Source of the DNA: Cladophialophora immunda
Lineage: Eukaryota > Ascomycota > Eurotiomycetes > Chaetothyriales > Herpotrichiellaceae
Direction: 5' to 3'
NCBI RefSeq assembly: GCF_000835495.1
Contig: NW_015622541.1
Location: 6,510,001-6,574,000, forward strand
DNA: 64,000 nt
Shown piece by piece: positions 32,257 through 42,786 of this stretch. The position numbers and the translations under genes are program-made. Numbering within the stretch: position 1 is the stretch's first letter; the number at the start of each line of letters is the position of its first letter. The notes beneath the pieces are model-generated. The model was given only the letters and a program-made list of their open reading frames with translations, made no database searches and was not told the DNA's origin.

Positions 32257-33695
32257 ATGGGTAAAGTTCAGCTCCATGTCATCATCGTCGGCGCCGGGCT
32301 TGGAGGACTGGCGGCCGCAATCGCAATTGCCCGGGCTGGCCACAAAGTGACTATCCTGGAGCAGGCCCCGGCTCTGGGAGAGGTGAGTTGTTGGTCCATG
32401 TACCCCCAACAGGAAGTCAAGGGGAATGATCTCGATTAATAATGCCATTTCTCGTCCAGGTCGGCGCCGGCATCCAGATCCCGCCCAACAGCACGCGCAT
32501 CCTGTCTCGCTGGGGCCTGCTCCCGGCCATCGAGAAGGTGTCGGTGCGCCCGCAGAACTTCATCCTGCGCTCCTACCGCGACGGCCAGGTGCTGTCCACC
32601 CAGCCGCTCATCCCGCACTGCGAGGCCGTCTACGGGTACCCGTACCTCCACATCCACCGCGCCGACTACCACAAGATCCTGGTTGAGGAGGCCGAGCGCC
32701 AGGGGGTCGAAATCCTGCTGGACAGCTTCGTGACCGGCATCGACTTTGAGCTGCCGGCCGCGCACATCAAGGGCCGCGCCGAGCCCTTCACGGCGGATCT
32801 GATCGTCGGCGCCGACGGGCTCAAGTCGGTCTGTCGCGAGGCGCTGCTGGGCCGGCCGGACCCGCCGCATCTCACGGGCGACCTGGCATACCGGATCGTG
32901 GTGCCCGCCGAGGCGATGACGGCGCACCCCTTGCTGCGCGACCTGGTCGCCGTGCCCAACATCAACTACTGGATGGGGCCGGACGCGCACGTGGTCTCGT
33001 ACCTCCTCAAGGGCGGCAACCTGTACAACATCGTGATCGCGTGCCCGGACAACCTGCCGGAGCTGGTCAACCAGCAAAAGGCCGACCTGGCCGAGATGCA
33101 CGCGCTGTTCCGGGCCTGGGACCCGCAGCTGCGCGCGCTGCTGAGCCTGTGCCGGGACACGAGCAAGTGGCGCCTGCAGAACTCGCGCGAGATGCCCACC
33201 TGGAGCCACCCGGCCGGCCGCTTCACCCTGCTGGGCGACGCCTGCCACGCCACCCTGCCGTACCTGGCCCAGGGCGCCGCGCAGGCCGTCGAGGACGGCG
33301 CCGTGCTGGGCCACCTGTTCGAGAAGGTCGAGTCGCGCGCCCAGCTGCCCGATCTGCTGGCCATCTACGAGGGCGTGCGCAAGCCGCGCGCCACGCGCGT
33401 GGTCGACGGCGCCTCGCAGTTCGGGCGCGACATCTTCCACCTCCGTGACGGGCCGCGCCAGCAGGAGCGCGACCGCCAGCTGCTCGCCTGGCAGGACCAC
33501 CCCTTCGAGGGCTACCAGAACCGCTGGCGCGACCCGGTCTTCCAGCAGTTCCTGTTCGGCTACGACTGCGCCGACGTCGTCGACCGCGCCTGGCTCCGCT
33601 ACCAGCAGGGCCGCTTCCCCGGCACTATGGGCCGCTTTGCCCCCGGGGCGGCGGACAATACCAACGGCGCCCCCGGCACGGGCGAGGTGAGGTGA
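32257..33695 (+). CDS. FAD-dependent monooxygenase, salicylate hydroxylase-like
   Basis: Two exons, 32257-32382 and 32460-33695. The 77-bp intron (GTGAGT...TCCAG) lies between complete codons. The product has 453 residues. The Rossmann motif is IIVGAGLGGLAAAIAIARAG (residues about 9-28), with the acid end of strand 2 in VTILEQAP. The DG motif appears in DLIVGADGLKSVCREALLG and the GD motif in FTLLGDACHATLPYLAQG with AVEDGAVLGHL. This is a class A flavoprotein hydroxylase, using NAD(P)H and O2 to hydroxylate aromatic compounds; salicylate hydroxylase is the nearest named type, but the substrate cannot be read from sequence. Exon 2 is extremely GC-rich at third codon positions, unlike the preceding housekeeping genes. 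It converges on a transcription-factor gene. Confidence 0.9.
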
Positions 33696-34777
33696 GGAGA
33701 TGACCACGGGGTCGTCGCCCGTGCTGCTGTGTTTGAACTGGAATTTGAGAGGGGATTGGATGAATGAACGAGTCAAGCGGCTGAAACGGCCTTTTCTTTT
33801 GTGTGGTGCACTGCGGATGGCGCGTTTGATATGCGAATTAAGGGAAACCAGGGCGAACAGAATCGGCATGGCGTGGCGGGGGCAGCACAGTGCGTTTTAT
33901 GTCGCATGATAGCTGCATAGCACCGTCCATGGCCATGACATAGAATAGATGACGCAGATCGCATAGCAGGGTATAGCTAGCATAGCATAGCGTATCATAG
34001 CACAGCACAGCAGGCTATAAAGGAGCATCAAAACAGCAGAAATGCTTCTGAGAAAAAATCCAAGATCCACCCTGGGAAACGTCAGCCAGAAAAGTGAGTC
34101 TGTCAACTCCTCGCTTCACTCCGCCGTTGGAAGATGTGCCTCGCACATACCTAGCTGGGACATTCACGCAAGCCAATAGTGGCAGCAACTGCAGTGCACG
34201 GTGCGCGACTCCTTCTCGAGAATGCTTGATCGGTCGATCGGGCGGCCCATGTGTACACCTCTGACGTCCTTTATCTTCATCCCCACCCTCAGACTGTGGG
34301 TCGGGGCGAGGGGCGGGACGATGCCTTTCAAAAGTGGCCAAAGAACAAGGACTCTGCATCTCATATCGCCCCAAGTCCCTTTGTCTTATCTTCCATGTTG
34401 TCTGCCCCGAGACGGACGGAGGGAGAGAGAGGGACACAATGACGGATCCGTGAGCAAGGCTGGTATGCTGTGCTAGTTGCCGCCGTGCCAAGGGTTCCGG
34501 AGGTTCTGGTTGGATATAAGGGCGTATGGTGTTGGAGGTGACGTGATATATCAAGCACCGTTCCTCTCCGATCGCCCAGAAGACATGTTGGAGATAAATC
34601 TCCCTGCGATGCCTCGGATACAATGATAGATACAACTGGGCCGTCTCTTTTTGTTTCTTCTCCCTCGAATTGAAGGTTAGTAACACGGCCGGGTCGTGCG
34701 CATGTATACCTGTTCCTCTGTCTTTCTTCCTCCTTGGCCGTCATTTTTGAACCTCCTCTCAATGGATAATCCCCGCT
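33696..34777. other. Convergent intergenic region with CATAG-rich repeats
   Basis: About 1.1 kb between converging genes. The frames at 34015-34762 show no family features. CATAG/CACAG repeats lie at 33907-34013. No other feature is seen. Confidence 0.45.
33907..34013 (+). repeat. Degenerate CATAG / CACAG repeat tract
   Basis: CATAGCATAGCATAGCGTATC, CACAGCACAGCAGG and scattered CATAG words make a low-complexity tract of about 100 bases downstream of the monooxygenase gene. It looks like a decayed microsatellite. Confidence 0.75.
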
Positions 34778-36672
34778 CTACCTGAAAGGATTCGAAGTGT
34801 GTATCTCCCTCCATAACTGCTGTCCGTCGGTGTCACTCGTGCTGGGAAACCACAGGAAATTGAGCAACTGGGCCCTCAGACTCTGCCAGCTCAATATCTG
34901 CATCCTGTGCACGAGTCGCTCGAGAACGGAAATGTACCACGTCTTCTCGGCCTCGCTGCGCTGGTCGGCCGTGGATGCCAGCGCGCCCATGAACGTGATC
35001 CACAGCATCAGCGACGCGCCCTTCCGCCATTTCTTACCGTCGTGGCTGCTCGACGTGGATATCAGATGCTGCTTGATCCGTGCGGCGAGCTTCGCGAAGG
35101 GTCCTCGCGCAGGAGGGATTGGAAAGACGCTGATGAGGCTGTACACGACCCCTGCGCACCAGGCGGCCTGTTGAAGGGAGTACATTTCGTCTGCGGACGT
35201 GCTGTCCCTGGGACTCGAGAACATCGACATTAAGCGGTGCTGGATAAAGTTCCTCTGGTCGGCTAGAAGCAACATGCTTTGAGCTTGCGGTCTACCCATG
35301 ATGTAGTCTTCTACCGCCAGCAGGTATGTCGAAAGGTGTGAGAGAACAAAGCAGAGTTCTTGGGCCAGTTCCGACGGCAGGACATCGTACAGTGTCTGAA
35401 ATCCTGAGCCGAGCTGAGCTAGAGGATGCCCTCGCCTTTGGATGGTGGCTAGGGTGCGTTCCGGAGACTCGCCGATTGGCACAAAGGGCAAGGTCGGTTT
35501 CTGCAGCGATCGGGATGCCAGAATCAGATCCCCACTAATCAATCAGAGGTAAGCAACGACGACATGCAAGTAAGGTGGAGAAAAGGTTATCGTGTGACGG
35601 GCGTTCTTACTAGCTGAGCATTGCCGCCAGCCCGGGGAACCGAATCTCCTCGATACCCCCCCGCATGGCCAGCATCTTTGCCAACCCATGGACGTGCATG
35701 TTCACGGGATCTAGTCGACCTGCGTACAGATCCAGGCCCTGCAATGCACTCATTGGACCCTGCGAGAGTGACCCTGGTGGTTCGCTGTCGTGTGCTGTCC
35801 TGTCACCATGAAACGCCAATGCCTGCACGGCAAGAATACTCTCGTCGGAACATCGAGTGGAGACATTATTGAATCGTCTATTGACCTCTCCCACCACCAC
35901 GGAGTAGCAGTACCACCTTGCCCTCTGACTAATTGGATTGAGGCCAGAAGCCTCGGTGACCGACAGCCGGGCTAATTGGCTGAAGCAAAGGGCGTGGAAC
36001 AAGATGCTGTCACTCATGTACCAGGATATCCAATGGCGTGCGACACTTTCTTCCATGCGATCTGGATCCGGTAGAAACATGGTATTGAAGAAGTGGTTAA
36101 CTGTCAAGAGCATGCAAAATCAGATCAAGGGTCTCTCCGCCACTGGGTCGCACGTTTCATGCTGCAGCCAAGATATTGGGCGATGTTCGTGCTGGCTTAC
36201 CTTGGGCAATAATAGGAGTAGCTATCTCTTTCGGCAGCCGCGATGGATAGCTCGCAAATGGATCAACATCCCCCGCACCTACTGTACGGAGAGGATTGGG
36301 GACAGGGCACGACGCGAGGATGGTCTGCCTTCTAGATGGCACAACTTGTCGAGGGCATGAGGGACCAGCTCGCCCTAAGCGGGTGTCATTGTCCTGCTCG
36401 TCATTTGAGTGCGATACTAGCGCCGTATCGACTTGACGGGTTTGCTGCACGCCCGGGGCCTGACTTGGGCCAGCCTGAGAAGTGCCCTCCTGCCTCGACT
36501 GTTTGCCCTGCCTGATCTTGGCCCAGGATGCGCGTGAAGCGTGGGCTCGAATTAATGCTTTAGCCTCGCGTCTCGCCTGGGTCGAGTCGGGCCGTGCAGC
36601 CACAAATCGGTGCTTTGGTTCAGCTTGGTTCTTTTGCGTGGTTGGGTCGCCTTCCTCGGTCTGGTCTGGCAT
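34778..36672 (-). CDS. Fungal-specific transcription factor-like protein (paralogue A)
   Basis: Three exons: 36672-36201, 36100-35611 and 35534-34778, joined total 573 codons (572 residues). Introns are 36101-36200 (GTAAGC...GACAG, phase 1) and 35535-35610 (GTAAGA...ATTAG, phase 2). The N-terminus has FVAARPDSTQARREAKALIR and HASRASWAKIRQ, the basic segment usual for fungal regulators that lack a Zn2Cys6 cluster. DVDPFASYPSRLP precedes the all-helical fungal transcription-factor domain (YMSDSILFHALCFSQLARLS, LAKMLAMRGGIEEIRFPGLA, RNFIQHRLMSM, VVYSLISVFPIPPARGPF). I chose ATG 36670-36672 as the first ATG giving this N-terminus. The protein is presumably nuclear; targets are unknown. It is related to the gene at 38386-40262 and diverges from a bZIP gene. 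Confidence 0.82.
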
Positions 36673-37477
36673 TATCGAATGGCAGACAGGGTCCGGGCAT
36701 TGTGGTTGGGCGGAAAAGGTTCCTTCCGCCGAGTTTCGGGCTGGTAAGCGCTGTTTCAATACCACCAGGATCGGACAGGTCGAGCAGGGTAATCTTTGTA
36801 ACGGGCGTGACGGGAGGAATCTCACATGGATGAACGTAAGGCGATAGGCAAGATCGTGACCGTGGGTGAGAGCAAGGAAGAGGGGTTTGTTTGGAGGAGA
36901 ATTTCCAAGGCCAAACACGTGAGCGGCTGCCGCTGACTAACCGGCTGCACTATCCGCGTTTGGAAGTTGGATTTTAGCGCCGGTGGAGTCCGATTCGGCA
37001 TAATTTCCATGTTGGTGCGCTTGGTATCCACTGCTAAATGCTCTCCGCGTCATTCGACCTCTATTCCCTCCCTATTTCTGACGGCACATCAGCCCTCAAT
37101 GGCACTGCAAAACACATTCTACTGCACTAGTCACCGACTTGAAACCCTTTGCAAAATGCTCACGGCTCTAAAAATGTATTTCGGATGTCCGGGGCCGCAT
37201 GCTGCTGGGCAGCGTGTTCACTCTTTTAGTTCACCTTCCCGCACTGGCAAACTTCAAACCCACGATTACACTCATTCTTAGTCACGCCATCCCCCGACTT
37301 TCGGGCATTTATCAATTTCACGGGACTGCAAGCATATTAGAACAATCTCGAACAAGTACTAGGAGTTACCACTCCCAGAGACCCATCCTTAAGGCTTGCA
37401 CTAGGACCAACAGCATATCCAACGGATCTGGGCCAGGATCAGTAGCCCTGCATATCACTCCAGTCACCAGAAGGACA
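36673..37477. other. Shared divergent promoter between paralogue A and the bZIP gene
   Basis: About 800 bases between divergent starts. The reading frame of the bZIP gene stays open upstream to 37199, so an earlier ATG start for it is possible. No other gene is seen. Confidence 0.5.
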
Positions 37478-38176
37478 ATGGTTGACAGTGAGCTACCCCT
37501 TCGCCATATTCAGATCTACTGCCTCAACAATATGGACCATTGCATAGGAGAAATCGAGAATACTGACACGAAGAACCATCCAGACACTTCTCTTCACCCA
37601 GCCACGCAATTCCCTTCAGTCGGTCCCCGAGTCGAGAGTAGGATACCCGCGAACTCTGATAGCGGTGACCCGCCAGGGGAAATGCAAGCCAGCGAGACGG
37701 CAGAGATGCGAGAGGTAAGGCTGGACCTGCCCACGGTGACCTGTGTCACACACAAAAAAACTCATCGCTCACGTTGTATTATTTCCCCCCCTTTCCAGCG
37801 TCGAAGAGCACAAAATCGACTAGCCCAACAAGCTTTCCGCGCGCGGCAAAAGATCAGGGTCGAGGCGCTGGAGAACGAGTGGGCCCAGCTGCGACACCTG
37901 CACGAGGCCCTGAACCAGGCCTGCTCGCAACAGGCCCAGGAGATCAAACAGCTGCAATCGCGGGTCGACGAGTTGCTCCACAACATCGAACTGCTGAAAA
38001 ACTCCCAGGAGGTCGAGAGGACGTGGTCCTCGTCCCCGACGACCCCGGAGCAACAATACCCCCAGACAAATGCAATGACACTGGCCGAGGCTGAACTACG
38101 GAATTTCTTCACCGAGGGTGGAGGCGCAGAGTTTCCAGACTTTCCAGAGTCGTATAGATCGCATTACACTACCTAG
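37478..38176 (+). CDS. bZIP transcription factor (Yap/AP-1-like basic region)
   Basis: Two exons, 37478-37714 and 37799-38176, giving 204 residues. The intron 37715-37798 (GTAAGG...TTCCAG) sits just before the basic region. The basic region starts exon 2: RRRAQNRLAQQAFRARQKIR, with the fungal N-x-x-A-Q-x-x-F-R contact pattern. The zipper follows as VEALENEWAQLRHLHEALNQ and QEIKQLQSRVDELLHNIELL. The protein should bind DNA as a dimer. There is no Yap1-type cysteine-rich C-terminal domain, so a redox sensor role is not supported. ATG 37478 was chosen as it gives a compact protein; the frame is open further up. The intron is 84 bp and stop-free, so unspliced RNA would add 28 residues before the basic region. 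Confidence 0.8.
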   Translation: MVDSELPLRHIQIYCLNNMDHCIGEIENTDTKNHPDTSLHPATQFPSVGPRVESRIPANSDSGDPPGEMQASETAEMREVRLDLPTVTCVTHKKTHRSRCIISPPFQRRRAQNRLAQQAFRARQKIRVEALENEWAQLRHLHEALNQACSQQAQEIKQLQSRVDELLHNIELLKNSQEVERTWSSSPTTPEQQYPQTNAMTLAEAELRNFFTEGGGAEFPDFPESYRSHYTT

Positions 38177-38385
38177 GCAAGGTTCTTTCGCCTTTAGTCA
38201 AAGGAAGCACCTTCTGAGCAGATGAAGATATTTAAACGATGTATTACAGACCTGTCGGTCGGCATAAGAATGTGATCCGCGGGTTTGGGATGGCTCCTGG
38301 GCGTTTTGCGCCTCCCGCCATCCTAAACCCACGATCCAGGTGGAACTTTGTATTATCTAGGCGTGGCCATCTCGCTCTTATCATA

Positions 38386-40262
38386 TCATATCTCATCTAG
38401 AACATCAACTCCCTGCTGGACCGCCTTCCAAACATCGAGGCCGTCGGGATCGCTTGTACGAGGATGCCATAAAAACGACCGTAACAAACCCTTCAGGTCC
38501 TTCCACTCGGTCATGTCGAACTCGTCCAACACTTCCATGATCCGGAGCAGAAACCAGGGCCGGTCGGGCAGCCCTATCGACCCGATGGCGCCCATGACCA
38601 GGATCCACAAATGCAGCCTCAGCCTCGGAGGCTCAAAGATCTTCCACTCGACCGCCTGCAGGGCGCGCTTGACGCGCTCGATCAGGATCTCAAAGGGCCC
38701 CACCACGGGCGGGACGGGGAAGACGACGAGGAAAGAATAAAGGATGCACGCTAGCCGGCATGTCTCGTACTGCGCATCATCATCGACGGCGGCGGCGGCG
38801 TCCGAGGTGGCGACCAGCTCCTCCGCCGACAGCAGGGACATCAACTTGTGCTGCACGAAGTTCCTCTGGTCGATGATCTCGGGGGACGTTCGCGGCATCC
38901 ACCTCCCGCTCGCGTGGTTCTCGACCACGACTGTAAAGTCGCAGATGTCGCGGATGACGGTCAACAGATCGTCGAGGTAGCTCGTCGAGGAAGCATTCGC
39001 GCTCCAGACCTGCCAGAAGCCCGTGCCCAGCTGGCCCAAATCGGGAGCAACGGCATCACGCTCGTGGCTGGTCACCGAGAGACGGCCGTCTTCGCTGACG
39101 AACGTGGCTGTGTGGGATATAAAGGGAAAGATGGGTCTTCCGATGTTCCGGCACGCGCCCATGATACCGCACCTGTGGATCGAGCGGCATGGTAAGTCAG
39201 CAATTGGACTCGGACGAGCAGGTCCGAGCTCTCACAAACAATGCAGCTGTGGAGGTGGGGAGGAGCGCATGCTTACCAAGAGACCACCGGGGCGATCCCG
39301 GGTGTCTTGATCTTCTGTAAATCCCCAAGGAGCTCCATCATTTTGATCAGGCCAAGGACATGCTCAATGACAATCTCCATTTTTAGGTAGATATGAATCG
39401 ACTGTAGCTCTCTCAAGAAGGACTGGCGCGGGTAGCTCTGCCCCGACCTTATTCGATCTTCGCGGCCGGAATACGCGAGCACCAGGACAGCCCAGATGTT
39501 GGAATCCGACAACGCTCGGTCCGGGTTCGGGTTGCTGATTTCCTGATTCAAGTGGCGGATGGCTTCTGTGCCGACCACCAACTCCGTGGCCGTGGGGTTG
39601 CTGATGCCTTGTTGGATGCGGTCGTGCACCATGACCGCGAAGATCATGGCGTGAAGCTGTGCCGGGTGCTGCGAGAGCGACGCCATAACATTGCTGGCGA
39701 AGGATCTTCCATAGTTCCCGGTCAAGGCGGCCTTGGATACCAGCTTCGCCAGCACATCGGGGACTGGGAACGTAATCTAGTCAGTATCGGATGGAACAAT
39801 TCGTCTTGAATGAAACGGACGAGATTCTCGGGATCACTGACGGTTATGCAAGTGTCGTTTGACCAGCCCATTCGGAAGTGTTGATGGGAGAAGGGGGTAG
39901 GGCTCGTCGGCATCAGGCTCCAACAACAGCGATGGACTTTGAGAATACTTCACCACGACCAAAGTCTCGTCGCGTTCCTCTTTCCTGGAATTAGCCTTCT
40001 TCAAGGGCACAGTCCCAGATTTTCGATCCTTCCCCCGCTTGATGTGAGGCTTTCGCGGCGTTACACCAGGTTGGGAACCAGCTGTCCTGGATGTACGTGT
40101 GTCTTGTCGCCGATGTTGAGATTTCTCCCGATCTTCGTGGTCGTCCCCCTCGTCCTCATTCGCGTCGCGCCCAGGCCCTCCCCGGTCTTTGGGAAGACTT
40201 GATTGGGTCCGGAAAGTGACCGAGTCTTCCCAGGGGCCGGGTTGGGGATGAGATTGCCGCAT
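38386..40262 (-). CDS. Fungal-specific transcription factor-like protein (paralogue B)
   Basis: Three exons: 40262-39842, 39763-39277 and 39172-38386, total 565 codons (564 residues). Introns are 39764-39841 (GTCAGT...CCCAG, branch ATACTGAC, phase 1) and 39173-39276 (GTAAGC...CACAG, phase 2). The phases and aligned positions equal those of the gene at 34778-36672. Matching segments include PGIAPVVSWCGIMGACRNIG versus PGLAAMLSYGDLILASRSLQ, and IIDQRNFVQHKLMSLL versus LADQRNFIQHRLMSMF. FPVPPVVGPFE pairs with FPIPPARGPFA, and FLWHPRTSDPDGLDVWKAV pairs with FLWFPSTSDTDGQQLWREI. The N-terminus is basic and disordered. The first donor GTCAGT is a less usual form, so the exon 1 boundary is less sure than the rest. 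No zinc cluster is seen. Confidence 0.78.
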
Positions 40263-40850
40263 CTCAGAAATTTGCCCTTTTCAGACGTCCAGCCATTTGT
40301 GGATGATTGTGCACATGTAGATCAAAGGCGCAGACAAGAGTCCAACGGCTGCTTCTGCATGAGAAGGTGCACTGGGCTCTTGGTCTAACAATATCTTGAA
40401 GCGTCGTTCACTAAGTTTTGGGGCCATGCCAAGTGGGGCATTGACAAGGCTGATTCGCCGATGGGTTTTTTTCCTGTTTCGGATTAGTCCCAAAATCCAA
40501 CTTCCCTTTGCAGAAACTCCAGATGAGCGCCTGAGAGATGGCTGGCGCAATTCCGCCGAACATGTACAGGTAGCGTGAGGGCAGTATTGGCTTGTAAGGG
40601 TCAGACCAGATCGTAACTGTGCTCTCGACGCTATGCCTCAAAGGTCACGCTTGATACAAACTGCATATCAAGTTGGATTTATGCCCCATTATGCGCCTGC
40701 CTGGACTGTGCTCATACAAACGTCCCCGAACGATCTAAAACCTCTGCGCTGCAGGCAGATAATATTCCTTGCGCTCTTCTCTTTTTGGACTTCCACATGA
40801 TGTCCATGAACCTTTCATTGCATTGCTTGTACACAATTCTTGCCAGGAAA
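40263..40850. other. Intergenic region upstream of paralogue B
   Basis: About 590 bases. A minus-strand frame at 40281-40550 has no recognisable feature. This is presumed to be the promoter of paralogue B plus the 3' UTR of the next minus-strand gene. Confidence 0.45.
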
Positions 40851-41471
40851 TTAGAAATGATAACGCTTCGATCCCACAGTCGTTTTCCCAGTGGGATACT
40901 GAGGTGCTTGGTCGATCGGATATGAAAGCATCCGCTGAGGCAGTTCCACGACCCTTCCTGTGGTGTATGGATGTGTATGTTCGACCGGAAGCATCATGCT
41001 CGGCGACATTTGCGGTAGAAAGGCGGGGGGTTGAAAGAAGCCGTGAATGTTTGGGTTGACATGGCTCGTGGGGAACGCATTGCCGTATGATGTTGTATGG
41101 GTTATGAAAGTGCCCGACGACCGAGCCTCCGGGCCATGTCCAACGGACACGAACCAGCCATCTGGACTCGTGAAAGTGGACTGTCGACCCATGGTCTGGT
41201 GGGATATTGCAAGCGTATGGGTGTTTTGAGAGGGTCGGGCGGGCTGCGAGACCGGAATTCCCATCTGTGGTGAACCATAAACATTATTTTGCTGATATGC
41301 GTCAACCAGGAGGTCAGACTCGACAAGGACGAAACGACATACCTGGACCATCTGCAACATCTTGCGGTTCTGCTTGTCCTCTTTGTGGCCCTGGTACGCA
41401 GCCTGACCAAGTTGTGCAAGAGCAACGGCGACCCCAGCCCCAGCAACGGCGAGAGTGATTGGATCAGCCAT
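40851..41471 (-). CDS. Small fungal protein of unknown function, optional intron
   Basis: The ATG at 41469-41471 opens MADPITLAVAGAGVAVALAQ, a hydrophobic Ala-rich N-terminus that could be a membrane or signal segment. KEDKQNRKMLQMVQ follows. An intron at 41265-41342 (GTATGT...CACAG, 78 bp) fits and leaves 180 residues; without splicing the frame stays open and gives 206. The rest is Pro/Ser/Tyr/Gly-rich, with QPPAFLPQMSPSMMLPVEH and a final YPTGKTTVGSKRYHF. I do not recognise the family. GTATGT is a strong donor, so splicing is likely, but the downstream branch site is weak. Confidence 0.55.
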   Translation of the reverse strand: MADPITLAVAGAGVAVALAQLGQAAYQGHKEDKQNRKMLQMVQVCRFVLVESDLLVDAYQQNNVYGSPQMGIPVSQPARPSQNTHTLAISHQTMGRQSTFTSPDGWFVSVGHGPEARSSGTFITHTTSYGNAFPTSHVNPNIHGFFQPPAFLPQMSPSMMLPVEHTHPYTTGRVVELPQRMLSYPIDQAPQYPTGKTTVGSKRYHF

Positions 41472-42087
41472 TACGGTCGAGCGGCAAGGGCGAAAGTTTG
41501 AGACGAGGGGATCTTCAGATCTGCAAATAGGCCGTGAGGGTTAACAGAGCAAAAGGCTAGAGGTGGCCAAACTTCTTTTATACCTGACGGACAGTCAGGC
41601 TTGGGCGGTCTAAGCCTTACCGACAATCCCGCTGGGACGAGGCAGTGAACCGTTTCCAGAAGCTCAGCCGGCTTCTTTTATTGGTCTCCTGTCCCTCAGA
41701 CTGGCACTTTGGGGACCGGTAACACGAGCCCCTGCTGAAAGAGCCGGTGCAGTTCAGCCCTGGAGTCGACGTTTGAGGTCAAGCCCGTCTCGGCAGCTCG
41801 ACCTTCATAGGTCCAAATCAGCCACCGATGCAAGACGCCATGGGAAACGATAGGACCGTGGAAAGCCACAAGGCAGTGAGCCCTTTCACAATTTCATGCA
41901 AGGAAACTGGTGGGGAAACGTGTGGTGCAAGAATAGCGTAGTTGGGTTGGCAACCTCGTTCAGCCTCAGCTTGATCCCTTCTATGCGCCATATTAATCCG
42001 CAGTTGTCGTGCGGCCTCGACTCACGACGACAGTACCGATCCTCCCTCTCGTTTCTGTGCACTATCGTCGAAGACAGAATTGAAGTC
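41472..42087. other. Divergent intergenic region
   Basis: About 615 bases between the small minus-strand gene and the small plus-strand membrane protein. No gene or clear regulatory motif is seen. Confidence 0.45.
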
Positions 42088-42509
42088 ATGCCAAATGGAT
42101 TCCTAAGCCCTCAGCGCCCTGCTCGATACCAGCCAATGTACTCGGGTTCGTCGTTCATTTCACCGCTGTGGGCGTGAGGCTGATTACTGCAAAAGGAGGG
42201 AACAATAACCCTGCGTACTATGGTTCCAGTGGAGAAGCCCTAGTCGCCCTCGAACCCAACGGGAACGGCGCTTTCGTCGCTGCTGGGAACGGCCAAGATC
42301 ACGCATATGTATATCTGCCAGCACAACAGCACGTGGTTGACCGTCCGTATCCCGTGATGGTTAACCCGCCGGTTCACAGGAGGAAGCGCACTTTATGCAT
42401 ATGCTTGTTGATCGTGATAGTGCTTATCTGTGTTGGATCCCTGGCGGTGGCCCTTGCACTCCACTACATCAAGAAGAACTCGGCAAAGTCGTCAGACTCT
42501 ACATATTAG
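42088..42509 (+). CDS. Small single-pass membrane protein, function unknown
   Basis: Two exons, 42088-42145 and 42196-42509. The 50-bp intron goes from GTTCGT to AAAAG with a CTGAT branch. The joined frame gives 123 residues. The N-terminal part is polar with Pro/Tyr/Gly/Asn (NGFLSPQRPARYQPMYSGGN). A basic stop-transfer segment HRRKRTLC precedes a strong membrane span (CICLLIVIVLICVGSLAVAL), and a short Lys/Ser tail follows. This layout of a disordered cytosolic N-terminus, one helix near the C-terminus and a short tail is common among fungal orphans and tail-anchored proteins. The donor is non-consensus at positions 3-4, so exon 1 is less certain than exon 2. Confidence 0.5.
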
Positions 42510-42786
42510 CATGGCCGTGGTGAACAGAAGAAACGTGATTTGATAGATGTCAAAAGGGCTCTTGGATGTGATCACAGGGGAGAGATGAAGTTTCCATATT
42601 ATCGTCGACTCCACGGCGTTGGTTCAGGGGCGGATGTTCTGCGTGGGACAACTTTATAAGGGTACGGGTTGGAGACGACGCAGAAGACAAAGAGTCCAAC
42701 ACCGCCTGTTTATCCCTGGGATCAGAGACGACGTGTCCAAAGCTCTCCAATATAGACAGATGGGATTAGGGCATGACCTTGAGTTC

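Noticed and set aside
32436..33869. A 477-codon minus-strand open frame across the monooxygenase gene
   Set aside because: It is the mirror of a GC3-rich coding exon; the protein is Val/Arg/Gln/Ala low-complexity and has no motif, while the plus strand has clear FAD signatures.
39722..39913. Frame encoding DPENLVRFIQDELFHPIL between exons 1 and 2 of paralogue B
   Set aside because: It looks protein-like but cannot be joined in frame to the next exon; treating it as intron (GTCAGT...CCCAG) gives exact codon phase and the same intron phase as paralogue A.
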